From Pseudomonadota bacterium (lineage in GTDB: Bacteria; Pseudomonadota; Alphaproteobacteria; Caulobacterales; Caulobacteraceae), in the NCBI GenBank assembly GCA_023445955.1, contig JAEXJH010000661.1:1-8404 (forward strand): a stretch of DNA of 8,404 bases, given 5' to 3'. Each line of letters starts with the position of its first letter. Positions within the stretch are counted from its first letter, which is position 1. Below are positions 7,131 to 8,404 of the stretch, in pieces. A program made the translations under genes and the position numbers. The notes beneath the pieces were generated by a model that worked only from the letters and a program-made list of their open reading frames with translations, searched no databases and was not told where the DNA came from.

Positions 7131-7460
7131 TCAGCCGGTGACCGTCGGCAGTCCGGCGGCTTTCCAGGCCGCGAGTCCGCCGGCCAGATGCGTCTCGACG
7201 GCCTGATTGGCCTTGCGGCACTTATCGACGGCCATGGCCGAGCGTTTGCCGCCCGCGCACTGCAAGACGATCGTCTTGCCCGCCGCGTTGGGCAGCGCGT
7301 CCGGATTGAAGATCGACAGGGGGACGTTGAGCGCACCTGCGATCTTCTCGACGGCGAACTCGGCCGGTTCGCGCACGTCGATCAGCAGGATTTCCTGGGC
7401 GTCGAGGGCGGCCTTCACCTGCTGGGCGGTGAGGTCCTTGGTTTTGGGCGATCCGAACAT
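7131..7460 (-). CDS. Single-domain rhodanese-like sulfurtransferase
   Basis: A 109-residue protein made of one rhodanese domain: the N-terminal LLIDVREPAEFAVEKIAGALNVPL box (about residues 26-48), the active-site loop CAGGKRS with catalytic Cys68, and the C-terminal LAGGLAAWKAAGLP box. A second cysteine, Cys81, follows the loop. There is no signal peptide, so it is cytoplasmic. Such proteins carry sulfane sulfur as a Cys persulfide, for example between thiosulfate, glutathione persulfide and acceptor thiols. The ATG at 7460 has AAGGAG eight bases upstream and overlaps the TGA of repressor 1 in TGATG, so the pair is translationally linked; the TTG one codon earlier is unnecessary. Context points to handling persulfide made by the neighbouring SQR for the dioxygenase, which is inference. 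Confidence 0.92.
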   Translation of the reverse strand: MFGSPKTKDLTAQQVKAALDAQEILLIDVREPAEFAVEKIAGALNVPLSIFNPDALPNAAGKTIVLQCAGGKRSAMAVDKCRKANQAVETHLAGGLAAWKAAGLPTVTG

Positions 7461-7795
7461 CAATGGGTCTCCTTGAAGGGGGCGGCGGTTTCGGGGACCG
7501 CGCAGAACAGACGCGACAGGGTCTCGACCAGGGCGCGGGCCTGACCGCTGCGAAGGTCGTAATAGATGGTCTGGCCATCACGCCGGGCGGCCACCACGCC
7601 GTCGCGGCGCAGCAGGCCCAGATGTTGCGAGGCCAAGGTCTCGCGAACACCCAGCAGATGGGCGAGCGCGCCCACTGACTGCTCGCCGTCGATTAGCGCG
7701 CAGACGATCATCAGCCGATGCGGATTGGCTAGCGCCTTGAGCAGGGCGCAGGCGTCGTCCGCGGAGGCCTTCAGGGCGTGAGGCTCGAAATTCAT
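7460..7795 (-). CDS. bigR: ArsR-family repressor 1, BigR/SqrR-type persulfide sensor
   Basis: A 111-residue winged-helix repressor and first gene of the minus-strand operon. The ArsR core includes ALLKALANPHRLMIVCALIDGE, the DNA-reading unit SVGALAHLLGVRETLASQHLGLLRRDGVV and the wing AARRDGQTIYYDL. Cys32 (in IVCAL) and Cys98 (in SRLFC) are 66 residues apart, exactly the spacing of the redox pair in BigR (Cys42/Cys108) and SqrR (Cys41/Cys107), where persulfide or polysulfide cross-links the cysteines and releases DNA. There is also a Cys16. No CxC metal site typical of ArsR arsenic sensors is seen. The start at ATG 7795 follows a promoter so closely that the message may be leaderless; the TTG at 7831 lies within the -35 element and is rejected. 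It probably represses its own operon, SQR, and perhaps the dioxygenase/exporter pair. Confidence 0.9.
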   Translation of the reverse strand: MNFEPHALKASADDACALLKALANPHRLMIVCALIDGEQSVGALAHLLGVRETLASQHLGLLRRDGVVAARRDGQTIYYDLRSGQARALVETLSRLFCAVPETAAPFKETH

Positions 7796-7831
7796 AGTTG
7801 CGTATATGCGTCTATTCAAATATTCAGTCAA
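7796..7831 (-). promoter_or_regulatory. Promoter and candidate operator (site B) for the ArsR-rhodanese-RND operon
   Basis: On the minus strand TTGACT (7831-7826), a 17-bp spacer and CATATA (7808-7803) sit just ahead of the ATG at 7795, placing the expected transcription start at or next to the initiation codon. The + strand across the spacer and -10 reads TATATGCG-N2-TAT-N3-AATAT (7803-7823), the same pattern as site A between the dioxygenase and exporter genes. It contains ATGC-N8-AAAT (7806-7821), a partial match to the SqrR-type motif. The rest of the gap, 7832-7952, would be the leader or promoter of the divergent SQR gene; I see no convincing + strand promoter there, only a small AGCCG/CGGCT palindrome (7925-7935) next to the SQR ribosome site. 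Confidence 0.58.
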
Positions 7832-7952
7832 GCATCGTCACGATCACCCTAGGGCCGGTCATCGGCGTCCGAAGTGATCTGAATCAACGCCGGGCCAAGG
7901 GATCGAGCGGACCTTGCCGCTCCAAGCCGACGGCTCAGGGAGAAACGAACTC

Positions 7953-8404
7953 ATGGCCAAGCCACGCATCGTCATTCTGGGCGCAGGACTAGGCGGCGCG
8001 ATCGCCGCCTTCGAGATCAAGCAGGCCGTCGGCGAGAGGGCCGAGGTCGAGGTGGTCGCGCAGGGTGACACCTTCCACTTCGTGCCATCAAACCCCTGGG
8101 TCGCCGTCCATTGGCGCAAGCGCGAGGCCATCGAGGTCAAGCTGCCGCCCGTGTTCAAGAAGAAGGGCATCGCCTTTCGGGGCGTCGGCGCGGCCAAGGT
8201 CATGCCGGAGCGCAACCAGCTCGAACTGACCGACGGGGTGCTGCTGGACTACGACTATCTGGTGATCGCCACGGGGCCGGAGCTGGCCTTCGACGAAATC
8301 CCCGGCCTTGGCCCGCACGGCGGCTTCACCCAGTCGATCTGCCACGTCGATCATGCCGAGACCGCTGCGGCCGCCTTCGATCGCTTCGTCGAAAACCCCG
8401 GACC
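7953..8404 (+). CDS. sqr: Sulfide:quinone oxidoreductase-like FAD flavoprotein, N-terminal part
   Basis: The ATG at 7953 follows AGGGAGA (7937-7943) by nine bases; the frame stays open for 150 codons and runs off the window. The N-terminus has the FAD dinucleotide-binding fold: RIVILGAGLGGAIAAFEIK (residues 5-23, GxGxxG) with an acidic/strand end at EVEVVAQGD. FHFVPSNPWVAVHW (41-54) is typical of SQR, and the second nucleotide-fold motif YDYLVIATGPEL is at 100-111. Cys130 in TQSICHVDHAE is placed like the first conserved redox cysteine of SQR. These enzymes sit on the inner membrane and oxidise sulfide to persulfide or polysulfide while reducing quinone. Flavocytochrome c sulfide dehydrogenase is related, but there is no Tat signal here, favouring SQR. 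Divergence from a BigR/SqrR-type repressor supports sulfide induction. Confidence 0.87.
   Translation, partial: MAKPRIVILGAGLGGAIAAFEIKQAVGERAEVEVVAQGDTFHFVPSNPWVAVHWRKREAIEVKLPPVFKKKGIAFRGVGAAKVMPERNQLELTDGVLLDYDYLVIATGPELAFDEIPGLGPHGGFTQSICHVDHAETAAAAFDRFVENPG

Noticed and set aside
7832..7952. Small + strand gene before SQR
   Set aside because: The open frame there overlaps the SQR start in another frame, lacks a ribosome site and shows no recognisable protein.
1..8404. tRNA gene, CRISPR array, insertion sequence or integrase attachment repeat
   Set aside because: I looked for cloverleaf-like ends, regularly spaced repeats, transposase genes and long direct repeats and found none.

Overview
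The window looks like GC-rich alphaproteobacterial chromosome. A Caulobacterales-type host (Caulobacter or Phenylobacterium relatives) is my inference from codon usage, leaderless-looking starts and the style of the proteins; no taxonomic marker is present. It carries a compact sulfide/persulfide handling locus next to the end of an integrase gene, so it may be part of, or border on, an integrated element.

Layout: 1-232 (+) is the C-terminal end of a P4/phage-type tyrosine integrase. A small excisionase-like helix-turn-helix gene (207-473, -) overlaps it tail to tail. A gap with one imperfect hairpin (474-671) follows. A metallo-beta-lactamase-fold persulfide dioxygenase-type (Blh/ETHE1-like) gene (672-1616, -) and a TauE/SafE exporter gene (1697-2470, +) diverge from an AT-rich promoter region. 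Facing the exporter is a tightly packed minus-strand operon, read from 7795 down to 2486: ArsR-family repressor 1 of the BigR/SqrR type, single-domain rhodanese, lipoprotein RND adaptor, RND inner-membrane pump and ArsR-family repressor 2. Divergent from the operon head is a sulfide:quinone oxidoreductase-like flavoprotein gene (7953 to beyond the window end, +).

Inferred logic: SQR oxidises sulfide to persulfide or polysulfide, rhodanese moves the sulfane sulfur, the dioxygenase converts glutathione persulfide to sulfite, and the TauE/SafE protein exports sulfite or a related anion. An RND efflux pump of unknown substrate is embedded in the same operon. Repressor 1 has two cysteines exactly 66 residues apart, the spacing known for persulfide-sensing BigR/SqrR. 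Three regulatory regions (about 1653-1670, 2820-2837 and 7804-7821) share ATATGC-N8-RAA on the + strand, suggesting one sulfur-responsive regulon. The most unusual points are the RND pump inside a persulfide operon, the second repressor with a shifted cysteine, and the shared operator.
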